DNA of 64,000 bases from the NCBI GenBank assembly GCA_963739355.1, contig CAVUAD010000012.1, positions 76,841 through 140,840 on the forward strand. Direction: 5' to 3'. Positions 17,722-26,790 of the stretch are shown here, one piece after another. The translations under genes were made by a program, and so were the position numbers. How positions within the stretch are numbered: position 1 is the first letter of the stretch; every line of letters begins with the position of its first letter. The stretch is from JAWVFM01 sp963739355. Lineage in GTDB: Bacteria > Actinomycetota > Thermoleophilia > Solirubrobacterales > 70-9. Under the pieces are notes generated by a model that searched no databases, was not told the origin of the DNA, and saw only the letters and a list, made by a program, of their open reading frames with translations.

Positions 17722-20700
17722 TCAGCCGTGCCGGCGCGCCAGCTTGACCTGGGTGAGCGCGCCGATGTTGCCGGCGGCGTCGATGGCGCGGACCGCCACG
17801 TAGCGGGCGTTCCCGACTTTCTCGGCCACCTTCTGGCGGCCCCCCGGGGCGACCGGATCGGGAGCCTTCAGCCGCTTCGCTCCGTCGAGGTTCGAGACCG
17901 TCACCGGCCTGCGTGAAGCGAAGACCTCGTAGCGCTTGACCTTGCCCCCGGTGACGCCGTCGTCACCCGGGGCGGTCCAGGCCAGCTTCGTCTTCCCGTG
18001 CTTGCGCCTCGCCTTGATGCCGGCGAGGGCGGCGGGGCGGCGGGTGTCGTTGCCGTAGAGCCCCGAGTTGTGCTCGTCGTGGTGGTAGTGCCACCAGGAG
18101 TCGTTGCGGGCGGCGGACCCCTTGACACGCCAGACGAAGAGGGAGCCCTCGCGGGTGCCGTAGGCCAGGCGGTCCTTTCCGTCGTAGGTCGGATCTCCGA
18201 CCACGCCGCTGAACGAGGGCCACTGGCCTATGAACTTGGGGAACCCGGGGGCCTCCCCGCCGCCGGGCTCGTAGGCGTGGATCCACCCGGAGTCGTTCGC
18301 GTCCACCACCGCGCGCTGCTTGCCGCTGGAGAGGGGAACGATCAGCGGCGCGTCGAAGAACGCGAAGCCGTCCTGCAGCCGAGGGAAGCCCGAGAGCGGT
18401 GCGCCGGTGGAGACGTCCCAGGCGGACTCGTAGACCTGGGGAAGCTCCGCGTCGGTTGCGTCCAGCGCGCCCGGCAGCGAGCTGGCGCCGGCGGTCGGCT
18501 GGTCGTAGCGCGGGACCCCGTCGCCGAGGATGTCGCCGACCGCGCCCTGGCCGGTGAGCGTCAGCGTCAGCGGGTCGCCGGAGTAGTACGGCGGGACCGG
18601 CTGGCACGAGGGCGAGCCGCAAGCGCCGCTCAGGTTCTTGAAAACGGAGCCGTTCGCGTTGAGGGCGACCGGGAAGCCGGTGACGCCCGCGGTCACGACC
18701 CGCAGGGTTCCCGAGCCGTCGAAGTCCGCGATGGAGGGCGGCGTCGCGCCCTCCTCGACGAAGTCGATGGACTGGTCGTAGCAGGCACCGATCGAGTTGA
18801 GGGCAACCGGCCACCCCGGCATGTACGGGCCGCCCTGATGGTTGTTGCCGTCCGGCCAGATGCCGTAGATCCACGACTTGTGCCCGCCGGTGTTCAGGCA
18901 CTCGTTGCTCGGGACGAACACCTGGGGGCGCCCGGTCTTCGCGACGTCGCCGACGGCGGCACCTGAGATCAGCTTGGTGTCGTGGATGTAGTCGGTGGGC
19001 CCGGACCCAGAGAGGTCGGAGGGCGGGAGCTGCACCTTGACCGGCCAGCCCGGCACCGGCTTGCCGTTCGGCTGCCAGGCGTACTCGAAGCCGTCGAACG
19101 CCGACATCAGGACGTCCAGCTTGCCGTTGCCCTGAAGGTCGGCGAGGACCGGAGCCGAGAGGTTGCCCCGGGAGGGCAGCCGCCCGTGGCGGGTGTCCGA
19201 GCGCGGGGTCGGCACCGGCAGCGAGGCGTACCTGGACCTGGAGTGCACCGGGAACCCCTTCAGCAGCTTGCCGTCCGAGTCCCACGCGTAAACCCACGCG
19301 TTCGCGGTGGTTGCCACCAGGTCGAGGGAGCCGTCGCCGTCGAGGTCGCCGATCGCGATCCCGCTCACCGGGTCGCGCGCGTCGCGCAGCTTGGCGTCGC
19401 TCTCGTAGGACTTCGCCTGGTAGTTCTCCGGGTCACGCGGGTCGATCGCCGCCAGGGTGCGGGTGTGCACGGGGAAGCCCTCGGCCTCCTTGCCGTTGGG
19501 GCGCAGCGCCTCGACCTCGCCGTCGTAGGTGCCGAAGACGAGGTCCTGCTGGTGGCGCCCTTCGAGGTCCTCGTAGGTGGGCGCCGCGCCCATCTCCGCA
19601 CCGATGTCCTTCGGGTAGTCAGGGAGCAGGTTGGGGTCGTGGCGGGCGTCGAACGTTCGCCTGTCCTCCGCCTTCAGGCCGTTGCCGTCGAGCGCGCGCA
19701 GCCGCAGCGTCACGGTGTACTGCTCGGTCCCGTCGGGGGGAAGGGTCGACCCGGGCTTCTTCGCCGCGTAGGAGCGCGGGATCTTGCGGAGGTCGAGCGT
19801 GCCGAGGACACCCTGCTTCGCGGCGTGCCCGCTCGAGATCTTCTTGAAGTCCGAGTCGGCCGGGTTGGCGCCGAGGGCCCACTCGAGCGTCCACTTCACT
19901 CCATTCGAGTCCCAGGCGCTTGCCGCGACGCTGCCGCGGACCTTCAGCGTCTTCTGCCGCTGCGGATCGACGTAGGCGAACCAGTGCGGGGAGTCGAGCT
20001 GCGCGGTGGGCGGCACGCGGCCGGCGAGGATCAGGTGCGTCGCCTTGCCGATGTTCGGCCGCCCGTAGCCGTACTGCGTGGACCAGTTGGTGTGGTCGGC
20101 ATCGGTGCGGCTCTGCGGGTTGCCCGGCCACTGGCCGCTGAGCGACGGCGTCTGCGTCTGCGGGATCACCGGGCTGGCGGTGTCCATCACCGTCTGCTTG
20201 ACCTCGTCGGGCGTGAGGAGGCGCGGGATCGTGCCCTGGTTGCGCGCTCGCACCGCGGCGGACTGCACCATCCCCAGCATCGCCGCCTGGAACGGGGTCG
20301 CACCCGAGGTGCTGTTGCCCTCGCCGGAGAACACGTTGTGCGTGCCGTAGCTCGTGACGTTGCTGCGCTGGCGGAACGTCGTGGTGGCGGAGCCTCCCGG
20401 GTCCTGGGTCAGCGAGTTGCCGGGCAGCGCGTGGTCGTAGAGCATTCCGTCGGTGTGGTCGGTCGAGTCGAAGTCGTTCGAGTCGAGCGACAGGATCACC
20501 CCGTGGCGGTAGGCGTAGTCCATCGCCTCACGGGCGAAGCTCGTGTACGTGTAGGAGACGACCACCGAGCTGATCACCTTCGCCCCGGCGTCCGTGGCGT
20601 AGAGGATGGCGGGAGCCAGCTGGTCGCTGCGGCCGACCGCCTCCGCCCCCTGCTTGATCGGCATCACCCGGCAGCGCTCGCACGTGCCCTCCGCCGCGTA

Positions 20701-21657
20701 GCCGTTGTTGACCTCCCCGGCGACGTCCGAGATCAGCCCCGGTGCGTGGCTGTAGTCGGAGTCGTCCGTCTGCGGGTCGTTGGTGTTGCGCTGGGTGTTC
20801 CACCCGCTGACGTCGTTCGGGTAGCCGTTGCCGTCGTTGTCGAAGCGCCCATCCGCCGGGCAGCTCTGCAGCTCGCCGTTGGAGATCGAGCAGTGGCCGA
20901 AGACGGCGATCAGGTCCTCGGGCGAGAGGTAGGGGGTCTCGTTCCCGCCGATGTGGACCGAGTTCAGGTAGTCATGCCGGCCGTTGGCGAGGCAGCCGCG
21001 CGTGGTGCCCTCCTCGAAGGCGACGAACGGGCTCGTCGCGCCGGGGCACGCCGGGTTGACCCGCGGGTCGTGCGCGTAGTCGCGGATGTCGAACCGGCCG
21101 TTGCCGTCGAGATCGTAGGTGCCGTGGTCCTGGCCGTCGGCACCTTCCGGGAACGGCAGCTCACCCTTGTTCAGGTAGATGTTGTCGAGAGCGTCCTTGA
21201 TCCCGTCGTTCGAGTAGTTGACGCCGCCCTCGATGTACGCGACGACGACCTTCGGGCTGCCCTCGTTGCCCTGCGCCCACGCACCGGTGATGTTGACGCC
21301 GGAGGAGTGCTCGGGGTCGGTCGCGTTGAGCGCCCAGCACGGCAGGCCGCCGTCGGGGTGCGGCTGGTCGGCGGTCGAGCCGCCCGGCGCGAGGCACGTG
21401 TCGCCCGTCAGCGGCCCGTAGAACTGCCAGGCCTCGTTGTCGGTGCAGCCGCTGACCGGGTCCTGGGACTCACAGCCGGCGAACTGCGGGTCGTTCGGAT
21501 ACTCGGACGGGGGCAGCGTCGGACCGGGGTCGAGCGGGGGCGCGGGCGTCGCGGACGCCGCGGCCACCACGATCGCGCAGGTGACGCCGAGGATCAGGAT
21601 CGCCAGGTAGCCGACCCGGCGCACCTCACCGCCTGCCTGTGCCCTGCTCCCGCGCAC
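17722..21657 (-). CDS. Secreted S8 (subtilisin-like) peptidase with FG-GAP/VCBS propeller repeats
   Basis: 1311 aa. A signal peptide (YLAILILGVTCAIVVAAASA) is followed by an S8 domain at about residues 130-540. His304 (DYSHAPGLI), the oxyanion Asn394 (LDSNDFD) and Ser451 (STSGATPFQAAM) are in place, but the usual catalytic Asp is Glu143 (VVVAYIEGGVN). Residues 660-1170 carry propeller-type repeats such as GDLDGDGSLDLVATT and ADLQGNGKLDVLMS; a final module of about 100 residues resembles a fibronectin-like domain. The protein is probably exported and large enough to be surface-attached. The gene stands alone on its strand. Confidence 0.85.
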   Translation of the reverse strand: MRGSRAQAGGEVRRVGYLAILILGVTCAIVVAAASATPAPPLDPGPTLPPSEYPNDPQFAGCESQDPVSGCTDNEAWQFYGPLTGDTCLAPGGSTADQPHPDGGLPCWALNATDPEHSSGVNITGAWAQGNEGSPKVVVAYIEGGVNYSNDGIKDALDNIYLNKGELPFPEGADGQDHGTYDLDGNGRFDIRDYAHDPRVNPACPGATSPFVAFEEGTTRGCLANGRHDYLNSVHIGGNETPYLSPEDLIAVFGHCSISNGELQSCPADGRFDNDGNGYPNDVSGWNTQRNTNDPQTDDSDYSHAPGLISDVAGEVNNGYAAEGTCERCRVMPIKQGAEAVGRSDQLAPAILYATDAGAKVISSVVVSYTYTSFAREAMDYAYRHGVILSLDSNDFDSTDHTDGMLYDHALPGNSLTQDPGGSATTTFRQRSNVTSYGTHNVFSGEGNSTSGATPFQAAMLGMVQSAAVRARNQGTIPRLLTPDEVKQTVMDTASPVIPQTQTPSLSGQWPGNPQSRTDADHTNWSTQYGYGRPNIGKATHLILAGRVPPTAQLDSPHWFAYVDPQRQKTLKVRGSVAASAWDSNGVKWTLEWALGANPADSDFKKISSGHAAKQGVLGTLDLRKIPRSYAAKKPGSTLPPDGTEQYTVTLRLRALDGNGLKAEDRRTFDARHDPNLLPDYPKDIGAEMGAAPTYEDLEGRHQQDLVFGTYDGEVEALRPNGKEAEGFPVHTRTLAAIDPRDPENYQAKSYESDAKLRDARDPVSGIAIGDLDGDGSLDLVATTANAWVYAWDSDGKLLKGFPVHSRSRYASLPVPTPRSDTRHGRLPSRGNLSAPVLADLQGNGKLDVLMSAFDGFEYAWQPNGKPVPGWPVKVQLPPSDLSGSGPTDYIHDTKLISGAAVGDVAKTGRPQVFVPSNECLNTGGHKSWIYGIWPDGNNHQGGPYMPGWPVALNSIGACYDQSIDFVEEGATPPSIADFDGSGTLRVVTAGVTGFPVALNANGSVFKNLSGACGSPSCQPVPPYYSGDPLTLTLTGQGAVGDILGDGVPRYDQPTAGASSLPGALDATDAELPQVYESAWDVSTGAPLSGFPRLQDGFAFFDAPLIVPLSSGKQRAVVDANDSGWIHAYEPGGGEAPGFPKFIGQWPSFSGVVGDPTYDGKDRLAYGTREGSLFVWRVKGSAARNDSWWHYHHDEHNSGLYGNDTRRPAALAGIKARRKHGKTKLAWTAPGDDGVTGGKVKRYEVFASRRPVTVSNLDGAKRLKAPDPVAPGGRQKVAEKVGNARYVAVRAIDAAGNIGALTQVKLARRHG

Positions 21658-21715
21658 GGCATGCGAGTCTATTCCTCGGCGGCGTTCGCCGGCTGTCCGC
21701 TGGCAGACTGCGGCT

Positions 21716-22423
21716 GTGGACGCCGTGCGCGACGACGGGCTGAGAATCGCCGCGGCCGTGCTCCGGTGTCGTCGCGGGGTGCTCGAGCCGCTCCGGACCT
21801 TCTACCTCGAGACTCTCGGCTTCCAGGGCGGCGGCGGCGACGGGGTTGCCCTGCGCATCGGCGACGCCATCGTTCGCTTCGTTCCGGGCGAGGCCGAAGC
21901 CTTCTACCACTACGCGCTGCTGGTGCCGGCGCGGCGCTTCGAGGCCGCCCGCGACTGGGCGGCGGCCCGGGCGGACCTTCTCCCCGGTCCCGGAGGCGAG
22001 ACGACCTTCGCGTTCCCGGCCTGGAACGCCCGGGCCGTCTACTTCCACGACCCGGCCGGGAACATCGTCGAGCTGATCGCCCACGACGCCCGCGCCGACC
22101 CGGCGGGCGCCCCGTTCGCCGCCGCCGAGCTCCAGGCGATCTCGGAGGTCGGGGTGGTCGTCGGCGCGCCCCGCGAGGCCGCCGACCTGTTGGATCGCGA
22201 GGCCGGGCTGAAGCTCTGGAGCGGGGACGTCGAGGGCGCCAACGCGCTCGGGTTCGTTGGCCGCCGAGCCCACACGCTCATCGTGGTCCCGCCCGGCCGC
22301 GGCTGGCTACCCACGGGACGCCCCGCCGAGGCGCACCCGGTCGATGCGGTCATCGCCGGTCCGGGGCTGCGGCCGCGAGAGGTCGCCGTGGAGGCGCATC
22401 GGGTGGTCACGCGACCCGGCTGA
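21716..22423 (+). CDS. VOC (glyoxalase/bleomycin resistance) family protein
   Basis: 235 aa, GTG start at 21716, divergent from the large protease gene 58 bases away. The first VOC unit covers residues 18-120: LRTFYLETLGFQ, FYHYALLVPA and VYFHDPAGNIVELIAHD, the last holding the typical metal-binding Glu. A second, degenerate VOC-like half follows (AISEVGVVVGAPREAADLLD). Members bind metals and act as isomerases, dioxygenases or drug-binding proteins; the substrate is not predictable here. Confidence 0.8.
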   Translation: MDAVRDDGLRIAAAVLRCRRGVLEPLRTFYLETLGFQGGGGDGVALRIGDAIVRFVPGEAEAFYHYALLVPARRFEAARDWAAARADLLPGPGGETTFAFPAWNARAVYFHDPAGNIVELIAHDARADPAGAPFAAAELQAISEVGVVVGAPREAADLLDREAGLKLWSGDVEGANALGFVGRRAHTLIVVPPGRGWLPTGRPAEAHPVDAVIAGPGLRPREVAVEAHRVVTRPG

Positions 22424-22484
22424 GGATGTCGAATCTCGACGGTCCCGTTCGTCGTTCGGGCGATCACCCCAAGAGGAGGACTCG

Positions 22485-22841
22485 ATGAAGTACATGCTGC
22501 TGATCCACCAGGGAACGACCCCGCTGCCGGGCACTCCGGAGTGGGAAGAGCTCTCGCCCGAGGAGCAGGGCCAGGTCTTCGCGGCCTACAAGGAGGTCAA
22601 CGAGACCCCCGGGATGACGCCCGGCGAGCGGATGGCCGACCCCGCGATGGCGACCACGGTCCGGGTGTCGAACGGCGAGACGCTCGCGACCGACGGGCCG
22701 TTCGCCGCCACGAAGGAGGCGCTGGGCGGTTACTGCTTCCTGGAGGCCGACGACCTCGACGCGGCCATCGCGCTCGCGGCCAAGATCCCGGCGGCGAGCA
22801 TGGGCGGCGCCGTCGAGGTCCGGCCGATGGCGAGCGGCTGA
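22485..22841 (+). CDS. YCII-related (DGPF domain) protein
   Basis: 118 aa with a strong ribosome site AAGAGGAGG 6 nt before the ATG. MKYMLLIHQGTTPLPGTPEW, TDGPFAATKEALGGYCFLEA and EVRPM are characteristic of the actinobacterial DGPF family. Such genes often neighbour ECF sigma factors; none is visible here. The function is unknown and the protein is probably cytosolic. The stop lies in a short GCTGAC-AGC-GTCAGC hairpin, and a copy of the 46-bp inverted repeat begins 14 bases further on. Confidence 0.85.
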   Translation: MKYMLLIHQGTTPLPGTPEWEELSPEEQGQVFAAYKEVNETPGMTPGERMADPAMATTVRVSNGETLATDGPFAATKEALGGYCFLEADDLDAAIALAAKIPAASMGGAVEVRPMASG

Positions 22842-22855
22842 CAGCGTCAGCACGC

Positions 22856-22901
22856 CGAACGTCCCAGACCCAGCGGTTGGCTTGGGGTTCCGGGACGTTC
22901 G
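22856..22901. repeat. 46-bp inverted-repeat element, copy 2, opposite orientation
   Basis: The element starts CGAACGTCCCAGACCC and ends GGGTTCCGGGACGTTCG. Its reverse complement matches 10542-10587 at 39 of 46 positions by eye, with most differences in the central loop. It lies between the convergent YCII and sedolisin genes, where the hairpin could also stop transcription. Confidence 0.75.
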
Positions 22902-22917
22902 GTGCGCTGGAGCTGAG

Positions 22918-24138
22918 CTAGAAGGCCCCGACTCCGTTCGGAGTCCCGAGGCCGGTTGGCCCGTCGAACCCGGCACCGGCGGTGCAGAGGTACGAGCCGC
23001 TGCAGCTGCCGTTGTTGCCGCTCGTCACGTCGAACAGCGACGACGTGTGCGAGTAGGGATAGGACCCGTAGGTCACGGCCGCGCCGTTGCCGGCAAGCCC
23101 GTACACCGACGCGATGATCGGCGCGGACGCGCTGGTGCCGCCCACGACGCCCCAGCCGCTGAAGCACTGGCCGAGCAGCTTGGCGAGGCCGGTGCAGTTG
23201 GTGTCGTAGACGTTGACGCCGGTGTTCGGGTCGGCAACCGCGGACACGTCGGCGACGGTCCGCCTGCCGCAGCCCGAGTCGGTCTGCCAGGACTGCTTGG
23301 TCTCGTAGGCCGAGCAGCCGCTGCCCGAGCCGCTCCAGGCGCTCTCGGCGAAGCCGCGGCTGTTGGACGCCTTGCTCAGCGACGTGCCGCCCACCGCGGT
23401 CACGTACGGCGAGGCGGCGGGGTACTCGACCCCGTAGCCGTCATCGCCCGAGGACACCGTGATCGGGATGCCGGGATGGTTGAAATGCGAGTTGCTCGCG
23501 GGGTCGCCCGAGGTCTCCGAGCCTCCGTAGCTGTTGGAGATCGCGGTTGCGCCAAGCCTCGCCGCCGTGTCCTCGGCCGCATAGAGGTTGGTGTTCGCGT
23601 TCGAGCTCGCCTCCACGAGGAGGATGTGGCAGTTGGGGCAGGTGGCCGAGACCATGTCGAGGTCCAGGCTGATCTCCACCGCCCAGCTCTGGTTGTTGGA
23701 CGGGTAGGAGCCCTGCACGCCGCTCTGGTTGACCTTCTTGAAGCAGCCGTTGGCCGTGGTGCAGGACGGCAGGCCGTACGCCGAGCGGTAGGCCGCGAGG
23801 TCCGCCTCGGCGGTCTTGTCGTCGTAGGCGTCGACGATCGCGATCGTCTGCCCGGATCCCGCGGTCCCGGAGGGCAGCTTGTAGGCGCCCTGGATGTCGC
23901 TTGGGCCGTAACCGCCGGCCGGCGCGGCCGCCGCAAGTGGAACCTTCCTGAGGTTGGCGAGGAGCTTCAGCTCGCAATGCGAGCGGCCAGCGCGCAGATC
24001 CAGCGCGCAGGCGCCGGGGATGACCTTGTGGACCGGAAGGTCGAGCTTGCCCGCCGCGGACGCGCCGCCGGGGGCGAGGATCAGGATCGAGCCCGCGAGC
24101 ACCGCAACGGCGGACGCAAGGCGAGTGGGTGAGCGCAT
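22918..24138 (-). CDS. Secreted S53 family peptidase (sedolisin-like)
   Basis: 406 aa from the ATG at 24138, which has AAAGG at good spacing; an upstream in-frame ATG at 24180 is also possible. A signal peptide (LASAVAVLAGSILILAPGG) is followed by the mature domain from YGPSDIQGAYKLPSG. The sedolisin triad is complete: Glu155 and Asp159 in SWAVEISLDLDM, and Ser336 in GGTSASAP. The oxyanion Asp232 is in SSGDDGYG. Such enzymes are extracellular and usually active at low pH. There is no long N-terminal Pro-kumamolisin domain, only about 45 residues, so activation may differ. Confidence 0.88.
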   Translation of the reverse strand: MRSPTRLASAVAVLAGSILILAPGGASAAGKLDLPVHKVIPGACALDLRAGRSHCELKLLANLRKVPLAAAAPAGGYGPSDIQGAYKLPSGTAGSGQTIAIVDAYDDKTAEADLAAYRSAYGLPSCTTANGCFKKVNQSGVQGSYPSNNQSWAVEISLDLDMVSATCPNCHILLVEASSNANTNLYAAEDTAARLGATAISNSYGGSETSGDPASNSHFNHPGIPITVSSGDDGYGVEYPAASPYVTAVGGTSLSKASNSRGFAESAWSGSGSGCSAYETKQSWQTDSGCGRRTVADVSAVADPNTGVNVYDTNCTGLAKLLGQCFSGWGVVGGTSASAPIIASVYGLAGNGAAVTYGSYPYSHTSSLFDVTSGNNGSCSGSYLCTAGAGFDGPTGLGTPNGVGAF

Positions 24139-24231
24139 CGAGGACGCCTTTCTCCGGCGTCGTGACGCCGGCCGTCTCAAACTGGTGGTTATGAGTGAGG
24201 GCCGGCTATCCCTACCCGGCCGGCGGAGACT

Positions 24232-24876
24232 CTAGCGGCCCTCGAGGAACGCGAGGACGGCAAGCACGCGGCGGTGGTCCGCCGACGTCGCGGGCAGGTC
24301 GAGCTTCCAGAAGATGTTCGAGACGTGCTTCTCCACGGCGCGCTCGGTCACCACGAGCTGCGCCGCGATCCCGCCGTTGGAGCGGCCCTCGGCGAGCAGC
24401 GCGAGGACCTCGCGCTCGCGCGGCGTTAGCAGCTCCAGTCGCTCGCGCCTGGAGTGTCCGAGGAGCTCCGCGACCGCCTCCGGATCCAAGGCGGTGCCGC
24501 CCTCCGCAACCCGCCTGACGTCCTCCACGAACTGCTTCGGGTCGGCGACCCGGTCCTTCAGGAGGTATCCGATGCCGCCCTGGCCGCCGGCGAGCAGCTC
24601 CCGGGCGTAGGTGCGCTCCACGTACTGCGAGAGGATCACGATCGGCAGCCCGGGCCGCCGCTCCCTGGCGGCGATCGCCGCGCGCACTCCCTCGTCCGTT
24701 AAGCCGGGCGGCAACCGGACGTCGACGACGCAGACGTCCGGTTGCTCGGCGTCGACGGCGGCCAGGAACGCATCGGCGTCGCCCACCGCGGCGACGACCT
24801 CGGCGTCGTGGGTAGACAGCAGGCGCTCGAGGCCGTCGCGGAGCAGGGCGTTGTCCTCGCAGACGACTACCCGCAT
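24232..24876 (-). CDS. NarL/FixJ-type response regulator
   Basis: 214 aa. The receiver domain contains MRVVVCEDNALLRDGLERLL and the phosphoacceptor Asp in DVCVVDVRLPP, then VILSQYVERTYARELL and GYLLKDRV. The C-terminal LuxR helix-turn-helix reads LTPREREVLALLAEGRSN then VEKHVSNIFWKL. The gene starts inside the last codons of the histidine kinase (10-nt overlap), so the pair is translationally coupled and forms a two-component system. The target genes cannot be read from the sequence. Confidence 0.93.
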   Translation of the reverse strand: MRVVVCEDNALLRDGLERLLSTHDAEVVAAVGDADAFLAAVDAEQPDVCVVDVRLPPGLTDEGVRAAIAARERRPGLPIVILSQYVERTYARELLAGGQGGIGYLLKDRVADPKQFVEDVRRVAEGGTALDPEAVAELLGHSRRERLELLTPREREVLALLAEGRSNGGIAAQLVVTERAVEKHVSNIFWKLDLPATSADHRRVLAVLAFLEGR

Positions 24877-26195
24877 GGGATCCCGGCACTCAGCACCGTC
24901 GGTCCATCGGCCGGGCTGGAGACCTCGAGATGGCCGTCGATCGCGCCGACCCGCTTGCGCAACCCCTGGAGGCCCGAGCCCGCGGGGTCGGCGCCGCCGC
25001 TGCCGTCGTCTTCGATCCGGACGGTGAGGGTGCCCTCACGGCTCTCGACGCGGACCCGTGCCCGGCTCCCGCCCGCGTGCTTGGCGGCGTTCGTGAGCCC
25101 CTCGGCGACGACGAAGTACGCCGCGCTCTGCACGGCCTCCGGAAGCTCGTCGAGCTCCCCGATCAGCGTGATGTCGACCGGCAGCGGCGAGCGCTCCGCC
25201 AGCGCGTCGAGCGCGGTGGCGAGCCCCCGCTCCTCGAGGAGCGCCGGGCGCATCCCCCGCGACAGGTCGCGGAGCTCGGCGACCGCGACGAGCGCCTCGT
25301 CGCGGGCACGGCGCACGGTCTCCCGGGCGGCGGCGGGGTTGTCGGCAAGCTCCTCCTCCGCCATCCCGAGCTCCATCGCCAGCGCGACGAGCCGGGCCTG
25401 CGCTCCGTCGTGCAGGTCGCGCTCGATGCGCTCGAGCTGCGACTGCGCCGCCTCGACTGCCCCCGAGCGCGACCGGGCCAGCTCGTCGACCCGGCCTCGG
25501 AGCCGCTGCGCTTCGGACGGCGCGAGGATGCTCTTGGCCAGGGCGGAGTGGCCCCCCGCGACGCCGCGGTTGAGCAGCAGAGCGAGCGGCAGGAGGGCGA
25601 GGCCGATGCCCATCGTCAGGAACGCCGTGCCGGCCGAGTGGACCGTGTACAGGCCGAGGTTCATCGTCGCGACCTGGTCGCCCGGGTTCGGCACCGCGCT
25701 CCACCAGATGGGCATGCTGATGTACCCGAGCACCAGTGCGGTGGTCGTCAGGGCGGCCAGGGACACCGCGAAGCCCGCGATCGAGTTCAGGACGAGCCAC
25801 CCGAGGTCCTTCCAGGTCTGCGGGTCACCGGTAACCGTCCGGATCCGGGCGAGAACACCCGTGTGCTCGGGCCGGCGGTAGACCGCCTCGACGGTCTCCC
25901 CGCGCACCCAGCCCGCCAGCCGGCGATCGATCCAGGTGGTGGCGCGGAACACGTAGATCGTCCCGAGCCAGACGAAGATCCCGACCACCAGGACGAGGAG
26001 GCTCACGGTCAGCGACAGCCCGGTGACCCAGACGACGAAGCCGAGGATGCTGCTGGCAAACACCGCCCCGAGGTAGGCGAGGTCCCGCCCGACCCGCCCG
26101 GCGAGGGCGCGGAGGGGGTGCTGTCGCGGAGCCTGCTCCCGCTCGAGTGTCGCAAGGGGAATCGTCGTGGCCTCTTCGGTGATTGCGCTCATCAT
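24867..26195 (-). CDS. Membrane sensor histidine kinase (HisKA_3 type)
   Basis: 442 aa. The start is the first of two adjacent ATGs, at 26195, with AAGGAG 8 nt upstream. A sensor domain with about four helices (LAYLGAVFASSILGFVVWVT, SLTVSLLVLVVGIFVWLG, LNSIAGFAVSLAALTTTALV, FLTMGIGLALLPLALLLN) precedes a coiled coil and the phosphoacceptor His in RIERDLHDGAQARLVAL. The ATPase has GLTNAAKHAGGSRA and DDGSGGADPAGSGLQGLRKR. This is the layout of actinobacterial sensor kinases that detect envelope signals; the signal is unknown. It is divergent from the cupredoxin gene with about 170 bases between. Confidence 0.92.
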   Translation of the reverse strand: MMSAITEEATTIPLATLEREQAPRQHPLRALAGRVGRDLAYLGAVFASSILGFVVWVTGLSLTVSLLVLVVGIFVWLGTIYVFRATTWIDRRLAGWVRGETVEAVYRRPEHTGVLARIRTVTGDPQTWKDLGWLVLNSIAGFAVSLAALTTTALVLGYISMPIWWSAVPNPGDQVATMNLGLYTVHSAGTAFLTMGIGLALLPLALLLNRGVAGGHSALAKSILAPSEAQRLRGRVDELARSRSGAVEAAQSQLERIERDLHDGAQARLVALAMELGMAEEELADNPAAARETVRRARDEALVAVAELRDLSRGMRPALLEERGLATALDALAERSPLPVDITLIGELDELPEAVQSAAYFVVAEGLTNAAKHAGGSRARVRVESREGTLTVRIEDDGSGGADPAGSGLQGLRKRVGAIDGHLEVSSPADGPTVLSAGIPCG

Positions 26196-26364
26196 GATCG
26201 TTCTCCTTCGGTTGATTGAGCCGGAAACGAGCATGGCGGCCGGCGAGGCGCGCGCCAATTGGGCCGACAGGCGTCTCGATGGTGGGGACAGCAACACCCT
26301 GCAGGCGGCGGCCCACGCCTGGGTGACGCTCAAGACTGCGTGCCGACCACCCGATAGGTGGAAG

Positions 26365-26790
26365 GTGAGGCGTGCGCATGCGTCGATCGTTCTCTTCCTA
26401 CTGCTCGGCTGCGGGCTGATCGCGGGCTGCGGTGACACGGCCGCGGGCGGGGCCGACCAACACTTCCTCGTCAGCGAACGTGACTTCCACATCGACGCGC
26501 CGGCCGAGGTGAACGCGGGCCCGACCGAGCTCACGGTCGACAACAACGGCCCGGACGACCATGAGCTGATCGTGGTGCGCGGGCGGCGCGCGAGCCTGCC
26601 GGTGCGCGCGGACGGGCTGACCATCGACGAGGACGCGATCGAGCATCGGGAGGCGGGCGCCCTGGAGCCGGCCACCCCCGGCGCCAAGCGCGATGTCGAG
26701 GTCGACCTCAGGCCGGGCCACTACGTGATGTTCTGCAACATGTACGGCCACTTCATGGCCGGCATGCACACGGACCTGGTGGTCCGGTGA
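26365..26790 (+). CDS. Cupredoxin-like lipoprotein
   Basis: 141 aa from GTG 26365. The reading frame is open further upstream, but the lipoprotein signal (ASIVLFLLLGCGLIAGCG) fits this start. The lipobox LIAGC predicts membrane anchoring on the outer face. Likely type 1 copper ligands are His in DDHELIVV and Cys, His and Met in MFCNMYGHFMAGM, so copper binding is plausible. Such proteins carry electrons or store copper. The TGA overlaps the GTG of the GGDEF/EAL gene, so the two are translationally coupled, an unusual pairing. Confidence 0.85.
   Translation: MRRAHASIVLFLLLGCGLIAGCGDTAAGGADQHFLVSERDFHIDAPAEVNAGPTELTVDNNGPDDHELIVVRGRRASLPVRADGLTIDEDAIEHREAGALEPATPGAKRDVEVDLRPGHYVMFCNMYGHFMAGMHTDLVVR

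Noticed and set aside
18982..22488. A 1168-codon open frame on the plus strand across the protease region
   Set aside because: It is antisense to the S8 peptidase gene, whose signal peptide and triad residues are clear; the plus-strand frame is Arg/Gly/Val-rich, low in complexity and lacks motifs. It results from high GC content.
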